A stretch of 39,542 nucleotides of DNA from an uncultured SAR116 cluster alpha proteobacterium. Lineage in GTDB: Bacteria > Pseudomonadota > Alphaproteobacteria > Puniceispirillales > GCA-002684695. Location of the stretch: assembly GCA_902532475.1 (NCBI GenBank), contig CACAIE010000014.1:1-39542 (forward strand), read 5' to 3'. The notes beneath the pieces are model-generated. The model made no database searches, was not told where the DNA came from, and was given only the letters and a program-made list of their open reading frames with translations. Below are positions 26,981-36,015 of this stretch, in pieces. The position numbers were made by a program, and so were the translations under genes. Position 1 is the first letter of the stretch. Each line of letters starts with the position of its first letter.

Positions 26981-29900
26981 AAAATGGGAATTTTCTGCAA
27001 TGAATTTAGTCATAAAATCAAAATATAATAAAATTATTTTTATTAATATGGTTGTTTTATTTTTGGGCATTCAAGCAGCATATTCACAATCTGAACAATT
27101 GTTACAAACCCTTCAAAATTTTTCTAGATCTAATGATAGTGATTTTAATTCATTTGATACATTTGAAAATTCAGCTATACAAAACCCGCTAATTAATCCT
27201 ATTGACAGTCATTTGCAAGAAGAATTTCTTAGGTTTCAAGAGTTTTATAACCAAAAGCAGATTAAAGAAAAGTTAAGAAGAACAGAACTAGAAAAATCAT
27301 ATTCCAAGAGAAGTGGAAAAAACTTAAATCTTCAAGGCTATGAAATTTTTATCAGAGACAAATTTTCACTGGAACCTAATTATAATTCTGCTTCTTTAGG
27401 AGCAATTGGGGATAATTACGTTTTAGGGCCAGGAGATGAGGTTTATATATATTTGCAAGGGGGTATAAATAAATCATATAGACAAAAAGTTTCTAGGGAT
27501 GGAAATTTGTATTTAGAGTTTTCACCTCCACTTCCAGTGTATGGTAAAAACTATAAACAGTTGAAACTTGATATTGAAAAAATCGTACAAAATACATTTT
27601 TAGAAACTGAAGCGTATGTTACAATTGGTGCAGTTCGAAATATTCAAATTATTGTTTCTGGTCAGGTTAGATATCCAGGAAATTATAAAATAGCCGGTCT
27701 TTCTAGTATTAATGAGGCTATAATTAAAGCTGGAGGAATAAAAAAAGATGGCTCATTAAGAAAAATTAAAATCACTCAAAATAATGAAGTATATTATTAT
27801 GACTACTACGATTTAATATTTGGTCTTGGTAATCCAAAAACGTTGAATTTGAATGATGGGGCAGTTATTTCAATCCCCTCTATTGGTGAGACAGTCGCCT
27901 TAACAGGAAACATTTCTAGGCCAGGTATTTATGAAATTTTAGGAGAAGAAACAAACTTAGATGATGTTTTACATATAGCTGGGGGGTATTCAGGGCCATA
28001 TAATCAAAAATTATCAATACAAAGAGTTAATGAAAATATTTCATTTGTTGAAAAAAGCACCTTAATTCAAAATGGTGACATCATAATAGCAACACAAAAG
28101 CTATCAAATAAAAATGAAACTGTGGAAATATTCGGGTCAGCTTTAAACACTGGAGTTTTCCCAATAGGCCAAAACAAAAAACTATCTTATTTATTGCCCA
28201 CATTAAATTCATTAGAAAAAAATGCATATACATTTGCAATTTTGATTAAAACACAAAATAATAACACTCTTGATTATGAATTTAATATTATAAATTTATG
28301 GGATATTTTCAAAGGTAAATCAGATTATTTATTAAAAAACTTAGATGAAATTTTTGTTTTTTCATGGCAAGATCTTGAGTTCATTAATAGCCCATGGGTT
28401 TTGGAGGCATTTAATCCGTCGCAAAACAAATCTTCTTCTTCCTGTGAGGCGGTTAGGAGGTTATCCCAGAGAATTTTAGCTAAAGGATCTTCAGGGGATA
28501 CAGCTTACTATGGTATAATTTCAGCTTTGCAAACTATGCAATTAAAAAAATCATTATGGGAAGTTGATGAATTAAAAAATCAAAATGATTTAGTTTTAAA
28601 TAAAATTCAAAAAGAAAATGATGATATAAGTCAAAATGAAAATATTAATAAACTTAAGAGAACTTGTCCTAAAATTTTTTTAGATAACCCGGAGATTTTA
28701 GCCGAGCTAATTGACTATTTATATATTTTTAGGGGGGAGATAAAAAAGCCTGGAATTTACTTAGGAGAACTAAACTCAAATAACAAAAGCTTGTTAAATT
28801 ATGTTGGTGTTGAAGATAAAAATTTATCTATTTCGCCAGATGGAAAAATAATTGATGTAATTTCTAATGTTGTGAAAGTTCAGGGATCAGTAAGGTTTCC
28901 AGTTAATATTAAGTTTCAAGAAGGAATATCATTATCTAAAATTTTGAAAAAAAATTCATTTTTGAAAAAAAGCATGTATCCATTTTTTGGTTTAATAAAT
29001 AGAATAAATAAAGATACAGGACTTTCATATTATGTCACCTTTAATCTCCAGAATATCTTAAGCAGCAAAACTGACATAAATTTATTTCCGGATGATACAA
29101 TTACAATTTTCGATAAGGAAGAAATCTTAAAAATTACAGATTTTATTGAAAATTTAAATAAAAACCATATTCCTGTTAAATCTGATTTATCTAGTCAAAG
29201 TATTGCAAATAACAAATATGACAACAGTTCAAATATTGATATAGAAAAAGAAAATGAAATTTTGGAAATTTTAAAAAATAATAGTGAATCTTCAAATAGT
29301 ATGGTTTTGTCTTCTATTTTGAATGTAAATGAATTAGATGAAAAGCTTGAAGAGTATAAAAACAATCTTAATGATGGAAATCAAAAAGTTAATGAAAAAC
29401 AACTTGTTTCTGAAACAGGTTCAAACTTTCAAAAGGAAAACCCACTAAAAAACTCTACAAACTATAACTCAAGTTTAATTAATTTGATCAATGTAAAGAG
29501 CGTGCTAATCAAAGGAGAAATTGTAAAGCCGGGGATATACCCCATTGGTGGGGAAACAAAAACGTCAGAACTAATAGAATTTGCAGGAGGTTTAAAATCA
29601 AATGCTTCTTTGGATCATATTGAAGTTTCAAATCCTTTAAACAGCAATATAGAAAAAGGGAATGTTGGACCAGGAGGTTCAATATTAATATTGCCAAGAA
29701 ATTTAAATAAAGAAAAAATATTTTATAGTGGTGCGGTTTTAAAACCACGAGAAATTTCATTCTCAAAGAATCTCTCCTTAGCTGATATATTAAGCTCATC
29801 AAAAAGTTTAAATGAGGAAGCATATCTGTATTTTGCTACAATTGAAAGGTTGCCCTCAAGTCTTTCTTCAAAAAAGTTCTTTGCTTTTTCACCCTCATCA

Positions 29901-31070
29901 GTAATTCTTGGCAAACAAAACATTTTAATGAAACCAGGTGATAAGATAAAAATTTATACTGAAAAAGAAATTGATAAGCTTATAGAACTTTATTTAAAAA
30001 ATAACCCTGAAAATTATAGATCAACCATTAAATTTGATGGGTTAGATACAACAGGTTCAATTGAAGAATTAGTAAAAAGACATTATTTGGTTATTGATGG
30101 CCAAGTTTCAAGACCCGGTAAGTTTTTAATTGCTGACCTTTATCAAGTTTCAAAAATTATTGATATTGCTGGAGGTTTTACCCAATTAGCGAATAAAGCT
30201 AATATAAGTTTATTTCATACCAAGTTGACAGAGAATGGAAGCTTTGAATATGTGGAAGAGAAAATTAATTTACAAAATAATAAATTAAAAAAAGAAAAAA
30301 TTTACCCCGGTTCTTTTTTGAAAGTTGCTGCCCTAGAAAATAACTTTGAATATGGAACTGCTAACATTGAAGGTTCAATTTGGCAACCTGGTTCATATAG
30401 GATTAAACGCGGTGATTCAATTTTTGATCTTATTAAAAAAAGTGGAGGTTTAAAAGAAAATGCCTATGTTAAGGGGCTGGTTTTTTCAAGAGAAGAGGAA
30501 CAGTTAAGAGAGAAAAAATCTATTTTAAGATTACAAAGAGAATTGGATAAAGGGATTATATCTGCTCTTGAAACAACAACAAAAAGTGGTCTTGATCCAA
30601 CAAGTATAGTCGCGTTAAAAGAGCTCTCAAAAGCAGCGGCAGATTATACACCTTTGGGTCGAGTGGTGGGTGACTTTGATAATATAAAAGTCTTAAAAAA
30701 TATTTATATAAAAAATGGTGATAAGATTTATATTCCTAAAAAACCTACCTCAGTATCTGTTGTTGGAGAAGTTATGACCCCAGGTTCTATTCTTTGGAAT
30801 TCTAAAAATGATGTTACGGATTATCTTGATAGTTCAGCAGGATTAACAGACCAAGCAGATAAGAAAAAGATTTTTGTTATTTTGCCCAATGGGCAAGCCA
30901 AAAGATTAAATGGATTATGGTCTGGTTCTGTTGAAATTTTAGCAGGCAGTACAATCGTTATACCTCGAAAGATTCGGTTGGCTAGTTCTGTAGAAAGGGC
31001 TTCATCAATTTCTTCTGTTATCTATCAAATTACTCTTTCACTTGCAGGGATAGACAGTATTTTGGATTAA
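26970..31070 (+). CDS. Giant multi-SLBB polysaccharide export protein
   Basis: A 1366-residue protein with a Wza-type N-terminal poly-export domain (YVLGPGDEVYIYL near residue 151) followed by about ten SLBB-like repeats with the motif GxVxxPGxY. They lie near residues 229, 311, 389, 587, 637, 847, 919, 1042, 1133 and 1264. Typical Wza is about 380 residues with two or three SLBB repeats. No lipobox is seen; the leader is cleavable (FLGIQAAYSQ). ATG at 27000 gives a neater signal peptide than ATG at 26970, which overlaps uppS; both are possible. It lacks the obvious C-terminal helix of Wza but ends with a hydrophobic stretch. It probably forms a long periplasm-spanning conduit; this is inference. 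Confidence 0.85.
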   Translation: MTYKKWEFSAMNLVIKSKYNKIIFINMVVLFLGIQAAYSQSEQLLQTLQNFSRSNDSDFNSFDTFENSAIQNPLINPIDSHLQEEFLRFQEFYNQKQIKEKLRRTELEKSYSKRSGKNLNLQGYEIFIRDKFSLEPNYNSASLGAIGDNYVLGPGDEVYIYLQGGINKSYRQKVSRDGNLYLEFSPPLPVYGKNYKQLKLDIEKIVQNTFLETEAYVTIGAVRNIQIIVSGQVRYPGNYKIAGLSSINEAIIKAGGIKKDGSLRKIKITQNNEVYYYDYYDLIFGLGNPKTLNLNDGAVISIPSIGETVALTGNISRPGIYEILGEETNLDDVLHIAGGYSGPYNQKLSIQRVNENISFVEKSTLIQNGDIIIATQKLSNKNETVEIFGSALNTGVFPIGQNKKLSYLLPTLNSLEKNAYTFAILIKTQNNNTLDYEFNIINLWDIFKGKSDYLLKNLDEIFVFSWQDLEFINSPWVLEAFNPSQNKSSSSCEAVRRLSQRILAKGSSGDTAYYGIISALQTMQLKKSLWEVDELKNQNDLVLNKIQKENDDISQNENINKLKRTCPKIFLDNPEILAELIDYLYIFRGEIKKPGIYLGELNSNNKSLLNYVGVEDKNLSISPDGKIIDVISNVVKVQGSVRFPVNIKFQEGISLSKILKKNSFLKKSMYPFFGLINRINKDTGLSYYVTFNLQNILSSKTDINLFPDDTITIFDKEEILKITDFIENLNKNHIPVKSDLSSQSIANNKYDNSSNIDIEKENEILEILKNNSESSNSMVLSSILNVNELDEKLEEYKNNLNDGNQKVNEKQLVSETGSNFQKENPLKNSTNYNSSLINLINVKSVLIKGEIVKPGIYPIGGETKTSELIEFAGGLKSNASLDHIEVSNPLNSNIEKGNVGPGGSILILPRNLNKEKIFYSGAVLKPREISFSKNLSLADILSSSKSLNEEAYLYFATIERLPSSLSSKKFFAFSPSSVILGKQNILMKPGDKIKIYTEKEIDKLIELYLKNNPENYRSTIKFDGLDTTGSIEELVKRHYLVIDGQVSRPGKFLIADLYQVSKIIDIAGGFTQLANKANISLFHTKLTENGSFEYVEEKINLQNNKLKKEKIYPGSFLKVAALENNFEYGTANIEGSIWQPGSYRIKRGDSIFDLIKKSGGLKENAYVKGLVFSREEEQLREKKSILRLQRELDKGIISALETTTKSGLDPTSIVALKELSKAAADYTPLGRVVGDFDNIKVLKNIYIKNGDKIYIPKKPTSVSVVGEVMTPGSILWNSKNDVTDYLDSSAGLTDQADKKKIFVILPNGQAKRLNGLWSGSVEILAGSTIVIPRKIRLASSVERASSISSVIYQITLSLAGIDSILD

Positions 31071-31078
31071 TTATTTCT

Positions 31079-32176
31079 ATGGAAAATCATACAAGTCTTT
31101 TTATAACTCCTTTAATATGTACTTTAATTTTATGTTATGTAATTATATTTTTGGCATCTAAAAATTTCTTTGGAAAGTATGGTAAAGATAAAGAAGATAA
31201 AATACAGAAGATAAATACAAAAACTTCTTATAGATTTGGCAGTTTGCCGATACTAATATCTGTAGTCATATTTGGGAACCTTTTGCTTGAAGATAAAAGC
31301 CCATTTATTTTGTTTTTATTGTGTGTGTTGCCTTGCTATATTATTGGTTTTCTTGAAGATATAACTTCAAAAGTCTCAATTAAACTCAGATTGACTGCAA
31401 CTATAGTCTCTTCTTTTATGATTGTGCTTGTTGCAGGTGCAGTTTTGTCTGAAGCAGATTTGGCTATCTTGAATTTTTTATTCTCTTACCCTTATGTTTC
31501 AATACTATTTTCCGTCATTGGCTTAACAGCAATTGCAAATGCTTGGAATTTTATTGATGGCATAAATGGATTATCAAGTGGTTTGGGTATTACTTCTATG
31601 ATTGCACTATCGTACTTTGCAATAACATCTGGAATGTATGATATTTTTATTTTTCTAATGTTAGTTGGCGCATCAACGACTGGGTTTTGGATTATAAATA
31701 TTCTTACAGGAAGAATATTTTTAGGTGACTCAGGAGCATATCTTTTGGGTCTAGTAATAGGATGGTCTGGTATAAGGATTACTGAAGGAGGAAGTGGAGA
31801 AGTTTCAGCGTGGGCAGTTTTTTTAATAATTATTTATCCTGCGAGTGAACTTATATTCTCTTTTATGAGAAGAATATTTTTAAAAAAATCTCCTTTTGAA
31901 GCAGATAATCTTCATTTTCATAGCCTATGCCTTTTAAATTATCGAAACCATTTTTCAAAATCTGGAAACCATTTTTCAAATTCATTGATAGGTTTTTTTC
32001 TCGTTTTTATAGGCTCTTTCCCCGCATTATATACAGTTTATGTTGATGGTGTTTTCAATTATGTAATTTATGCTGTAATTTTTTGTATAATTTTATATTT
32101 ATTTTTATATAGGAAGTTAAAAAAATATACTAATAAAGGGTTAGATAAAAACAATTTCATAATAAATAAAGAATAG
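31079..32176 (+). CDS. WecA/MraY-family undecaprenyl-phosphate sugar-1-phosphate transferase
   Basis: A 365-residue polytopic membrane enzyme predicted to load the first sugar onto undecaprenyl phosphate. Family motifs are NFIDGINGL (157-165), FLGDSGAYLLG (214-224), and the C-terminal DNLHFHSL of the WecA branch. The usual DD near residue 93 is ED (FLEDITSK). About ten transmembrane segments can be drawn. It lies 8 bases after the SLBB gene and 8 before the polymerase. The sugar is unknown (N-acetylated hexosamines are usual). It is not MraY, since no peptidoglycan genes surround it. Confidence 0.9.
   Translation: MENHTSLFITPLICTLILCYVIIFLASKNFFGKYGKDKEDKIQKINTKTSYRFGSLPILISVVIFGNLLLEDKSPFILFLLCVLPCYIIGFLEDITSKVSIKLRLTATIVSSFMIVLVAGAVLSEADLAILNFLFSYPYVSILFSVIGLTAIANAWNFIDGINGLSSGLGITSMIALSYFAITSGMYDIFIFLMLVGASTTGFWIINILTGRIFLGDSGAYLLGLVIGWSGIRITEGGSGEVSAWAVFLIIIYPASELIFSFMRRIFLKKSPFEADNLHFHSLCLLNYRNHFSKSGNHFSNSLIGFFLVFIGSFPALYTVYVDGVFNYVIYAVIFCIILYLFLYRKLKKYTNKGLDKNNFIINKE
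31944..31980 (+). repeat. 16-base direct repeat in the transferase gene
   Basis: GAAACCATTTTTCAAA occurs at 31944-31959 and 31965-31980, a 21-base in-frame period that encodes RNHFSKS and GNHFSNS. It looks like a small duplication in a loop of the membrane protein. Confidence 0.7.
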
Positions 32177-32184
32177 TTCTTGGT

Positions 32185-33472
32185 ATGAGAGTTGGTTTTT
32201 CTATTATTCATCTTTATTTATTCATATATTTGTTAATACCTTTTTTATATAATCTTTTTTTAAGAAAAGAAGATCATTTTTCCATTTATTATAATGCTGA
32301 TAATTCAAATGGTTTTTTTTATATTTTTTTATTTTTATTTTATTCTATTTTATTTTTTATTACTTTCTTTAATTTTGAAATAAAGATTTTCATATTTTTT
32401 TAACCAGCTTTTCAAGTTTGTAAATTCAAATAAAACCTTAATATCTTTATTACTATTTCTTTCAATAATTTTTATTTTTGATCAAGGATTTAGGACTTAT
32501 AGATACGATGGAAAAATCAGTCAGTTGGGTGGAAAGATATATATTGTGATGATACTAAAAGTAGTAATTCAAATAATGTTACTTTGGTTGATTGCTTATA
32601 TACTAAATCCTAACTACATAAATGGAATTAAAACAAAAATTGCTTTGTTAATCATATTAGCGACATGGTTTTTTTGTTCATCTGGTTTTGGTGACTATCT
32701 AATTGCTGGCATGTGTATAGGGATTGCAATTTTTCCAAATTTTTCATCTAAGTTTTTGAAAGTTAAAATTAGTGAACCCATAATTAATATTAAATTGCTT
32801 TATTTATTTACAGCAATTTTTATTTTAATTATTGTATTTTATTTGTCTCTTATGTTGGGTGAGAGCGTAAAAGAGGACGGGAGATTTTCATTACGTAATG
32901 AAGGTGATATTATATTTGGTTTTTCCTGGTTGTTTTATAGGCTAATGGAAGCGTTTTCTTCTCATTATTATTCTACCACTCAGTTTTTTGATGGATATGC
33001 AAATATGAGGCTTCAAGATTATGAAAACCCATTATATTATAACTTTCAAACTTTTTTATATAGACTTAATGCTATTTTTAAACTTGGGGAAGTGCCAAAA
33101 CCTGAAGTTTCTTCAGTATCTCAATTAAATTTCTATTCATTGTCTGATATAGATGATTGGCATCAAGGAACATCTCCTGGTTTGATTGCCTCGTTTCTTT
33201 ATATGTTTCCTGCCAGTGTTGCTTTAATATTTTCTTTGATTTATATTAAAATCGTTTGTTCAATGATTTCAGATTTTTTTTACTTAGGGAATTACAGATT
33301 AACTATAGTAGGTACATTTTTAATATTAATACAATGTTTGAGTCTTTTTCAAAGCATAGCAGACTTTCTTCTAATTTTTGATGGTGGTTTTATTTTTTTC
33401 CTTTTGTTTTATTTAATGTCACAAGCAAACAAAGCAAATAAAGAAGAAGTTATTAATAAATTTTATAATTAA
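32185..33472 (+). pseudogene. Wzy-like polysaccharide polymerase interrupted by a frameshift
   Basis: Two frames form one membrane protein of about 425 residues. Frame 1 (ATG 32185) gives 72 residues ending at a TAA (32401-32403). The next frame is open from 32384 to 33472 and continues as NQLFKFVNSNKTLISLLLF. The junction is a run of seven T (32395-32401); six T would join the frames. The joined protein has about ten to twelve hydrophobic segments and a long periplasmic loop with GTSPGLIASFLYMFP, a pattern of O-antigen polymerases. Position between the initiating transferase and sugar-modifying genes fits Wzy. It may be a phase-variable gene, a slippage-expressed gene, a true pseudogene or a sequence error. 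Confidence 0.65.
32395..32401 (+). other. T7 homopolymer at the polymerase frameshift
   Basis: The reading is ATA TTT TTT TAA C. A +1 slip of the P-site Phe-tRNA at the stop (TTT T) re-pairs perfectly and restores the downstream frame, much as in the RF2 gene shift site. Loss of one T by transcriptional or replication slippage has the same effect. Confidence 0.6.
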
Positions 33473-33488
33473 TCTGAAAATCATTATC

Positions 33489-34616
33489 ATGAAATACTGT
33501 AAGAAATGTCTTCAACCAGATACTAGGCCAAACACAATATTTTCTGAGGAAGGTGTTTGTCCTGCATGTAATTACTTCGACCAACTTCAAAATGTAGACT
33601 GGGAGGAAAGATATGAAATTCTTTTAGATTTAATAGCTAAAAACCCAAAGCGACCAGGTCAATATTTTGATTGCATAATTGGTGTAAGTGGTGGAAAAGA
33701 TAGCACTAGGCAAGCAATGTGGCTTAGGGAAAAATTTAAACTAAAACCTCTTCTAGTGTGTCAATCTTATCCACCTAACCAAATTACAAAGATTGGTGTT
33801 GATAATGTTTCCAACTTAATTAATTTAGGATTTGATGTTTTAATTAGCGCTCCTGCTCCTGGTAATTGGAAAAAATTAGTAAAAGAGGCATTCCTAAGGT
33901 TTGCTAATTGGGGGAAAGCATCTGAACAAGCCTTGTTTGCGTCGGTCCCTCAAATTGCTATTAAATATAAGATTCCTATAATTCTTTGGGGAGAAAACCC
34001 AGGTCTACAATTAGGTGATTTAAATACTTTAGGTAAAAACGGTTATGACGGTAATAATTTAAGAAACATGAATACTCTAGGAGGCGCAGAACTGGATTGG
34101 CAATTAGATGTTATTACAGAAAAGAAATTTCTTATACCTTTTCAATATCCCTCTTTAGACGAATTTGATAAGCATAAAATTCAAATCGTTTATTTAGGAT
34201 GGTTTTTAGGGGATTGGTCTTTAGTTAATAATGCAAAGTATTCAACAAGTCTGGGGTTAGATATAAGATCTGATACTGTTTCCAAAACTGGAGATCTATG
34301 GGGGGTAACAGCTTTAGATGAGGATTGGGTAACGCTCAATCAGTTAATAAAATATTATAAATATGGTTTTGGGCGAGTGACAGATTATGTGAATGAAGCT
34401 ATTAGAAATAAAACAATGACAAGAGATGAAGGCATAAGAATGGTTGAGCAATATGATGATTCCTGTTCAGATGATTATATTTCTTCATTCTGTGAATATA
34501 TAGGCATTACAGAAACTAAATTTTGGAGAATTGTAATTAATAGTACTAATAAAAATTTATTTAAAGTAACAGACAAAAAAATAGAAAGGATTTTTAAAAT
34601 TGGTGAAGGAATTTGA
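33489..34616 (+). CDS. N-acetyl sugar amidotransferase (WbpG/PseA family)
   Basis: A 375-residue PP-loop enzyme of the WbpG type, which activates a sugar acyl group with ATP and uses ammonia to form an amidino group. The N-terminal zinc-type cysteines are C4, C7, C24 and C27, and the nucleotide-binding loop is intact: SGGKDS at 67-72. ILWGENPGLQ and YLGWFLGDWS are typical of the family. HisH and HisF follow directly and would supply ammonia, as WbpG-HisH2-HisF2 do in Pseudomonas O-antigen clusters. The predicted product is an acetamidino sugar. The stop overlaps the hisH start. Confidence 0.92.
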   Translation: MKYCKKCLQPDTRPNTIFSEEGVCPACNYFDQLQNVDWEERYEILLDLIAKNPKRPGQYFDCIIGVSGGKDSTRQAMWLREKFKLKPLLVCQSYPPNQITKIGVDNVSNLINLGFDVLISAPAPGNWKKLVKEAFLRFANWGKASEQALFASVPQIAIKYKIPIILWGENPGLQLGDLNTLGKNGYDGNNLRNMNTLGGAELDWQLDVITEKKFLIPFQYPSLDEFDKHKIQIVYLGWFLGDWSLVNNAKYSTSLGLDIRSDTVSKTGDLWGVTALDEDWVTLNQLIKYYKYGFGRVTDYVNEAIRNKTMTRDEGIRMVEQYDDSCSDDYISSFCEYIGITETKFWRIVINSTNKNLFKVTDKKIERIFKIGEGI

Positions 34617-35218
34617 TTAGAGAACTAAAGGTTGGGATTGTAAATTATAAATGTGGAAACATAGCTTCATTACAATCAAGCCTAAAGTTGGTAGGTCATA
34701 GATCAAAATTAATTAATAATGATAATGATTTTTTAGAACATAGAATTATTATTATTCCGGGTGTAGGGGCATTTCCTCGTGCAATGGATCAAATTAAAGA
34801 AAATGGATTAATTGAAGGTATTTTGAGATCAGCTAAAGAAGGAAAAAAAATTATTGGTATTTGCTTGGGAATGCATTTACTAGCTGAAAAGTCCTACGAA
34901 TTTAAAGAAACAAAAGGTCTAGGATTAATTGAAGGATCTGTAAATTATTTTTCAGAAGGGTTGCAAGTTGGTTGGATGCGAATTGAACAAAACTCAAAAT
35001 TAAAGAACCTAGAAAAGTTTAATAAAAAGGAATTTTATTTTAATCATGAATATATATTAAAAGGCAGAGACAAGGATGTACTTTTTTATAACAATGAGAA
35101 TGAAAAAAAATATCCTTCTATAATTAAGAATAGAAACATAATGGGAATACAGTTCCACCCTGAAAAAAGTCAAACAAATGGCCTTAAGCTTCTTTCAGAA
35201 CTACTTGATGAAAATTAA
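34613..35218 (+). CDS. hisH: HisH-type glutamine amidotransferase
   Basis: A 201-residue class I glutaminase. The triad is visible: Cys84 in GICLGMHLL, and His182 and Glu184 in GIQFHPEKS. The start is TTG at 34613, overlapping the previous stop in TTGA, with GAAGGA just upstream. It pairs with the following HisF-like protein to release ammonia. The lack of other histidine genes and the presence of a WbpG homologue indicate a polysaccharide paralogue rather than histidine biosynthesis. Confidence 0.92.
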   Translation: MIRELKVGIVNYKCGNIASLQSSLKLVGHRSKLINNDNDFLEHRIIIIPGVGAFPRAMDQIKENGLIEGILRSAKEGKKIIGICLGMHLLAEKSYEFKETKGLGLIEGSVNYFSEGLQVGWMRIEQNSKLKNLEKFNKKEFYFNHEYILKGRDKDVLFYNNENEKKYPSIIKNRNIMGIQFHPEKSQTNGLKLLSELLDEN

Positions 35219-35220
35219 AA

Positions 35221-36015
35221 ATGATCAATAAAAGAGTAATTGGAAGTATAACTATCAAAAATGGATTAGCAGTTCAGTCTTTTGGATATAAGAATTATCT
35301 TCCAATGGGGAAGCCAGAAATTATTGCAGAAAATTTAGATAGATGGGGTGTCGATGAAATTTTAATAAATTGTGTAGATAGGGGAGAAAATGGACCTGAT
35401 GTAAGTTTAATTTCAAAAATTGCACAATCAGGTGTTACTACACCTTTAATATATTCTGGAGGAATAGCAACTAAAAATGATGCTATTGAAGTAATATCAA
35501 AAGGTGCAGATAGAGTCGTAATAGATAGCATTCTTCATAAAAATAAAAATGTTGCAAGAGAGATTTCAGAGTTTGTAGGATGCCAAGCGTTGATTGCAGC
35601 TATCCCAATAACAGTCAAAGGAAAAAGTCTTTTCTGGTACAATTATAAAGACAAAGAAAATATTGAGTTTTCACAAGAGTTAATTAATACAATATCAAAT
35701 AACTTAATTTCAGAATTAATTTTGATAGATTGGGAGAGAGAGGGATCTTTAAAAGAAAGTTTTCGAAAAGAGATTTTAACTTTTAATCCATTTAAAAAAA
35801 TCAATTTTATACTTTTTGGTGGCATAAATTCTCCCAAAACAGCTAACAATCTTATAAAAATGAAAAATGTTTCAGCGATAGCAGTTGGTAATTATTTTTC
35901 TTACAAGGAACACGCGGTTCAAACTTATAAAAAAAGTATATCGGGTTCATTTATCAGAAAAGAAAATTATGAATATTTAAAAATAGGGTATACTTATTAT
36001 GATTTCGAAGATTAA
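35221..36015 (+). CDS. HisF-like protein lacking both catalytic aspartates
   Basis: A 264-residue (beta-alpha)8 barrel of the HisF family. The phosphate-binding turns YSGGIATKNDA and LFGGINSPKTA are retained. Aligned by eye to Thermotoga HisF, Asp11 is replaced by Thr11 (VIGSITIKNG) and Asp130 by Pro129 (AAIPITVKG), so the cyclase reaction is unlikely. It probably keeps only the ammonia tunnel that delivers ammonia from HisH to the WbpG enzyme. The gene begins 2 bases after the hisH stop and overlaps the next gene by 17 bases. Confidence 0.9.
   Translation: MINKRVIGSITIKNGLAVQSFGYKNYLPMGKPEIIAENLDRWGVDEILINCVDRGENGPDVSLISKIAQSGVTTPLIYSGGIATKNDAIEVISKGADRVVIDSILHKNKNVAREISEFVGCQALIAAIPITVKGKSLFWYNYKDKENIEFSQELINTISNNLISELILIDWEREGSLKESFRKEILTFNPFKKINFILFGGINSPKTANNLIKMKNVSAIAVGNYFSYKEHAVQTYKKSISGSFIRKENYEYLKIGYTYYDFED

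Noticed and set aside
33489-36015. HisH and HisF as histidine biosynthesis genes
   Set aside because: The HisF catalytic aspartates are replaced and the genes are interleaved with WbpG-type amidotransferases in a polysaccharide locus.
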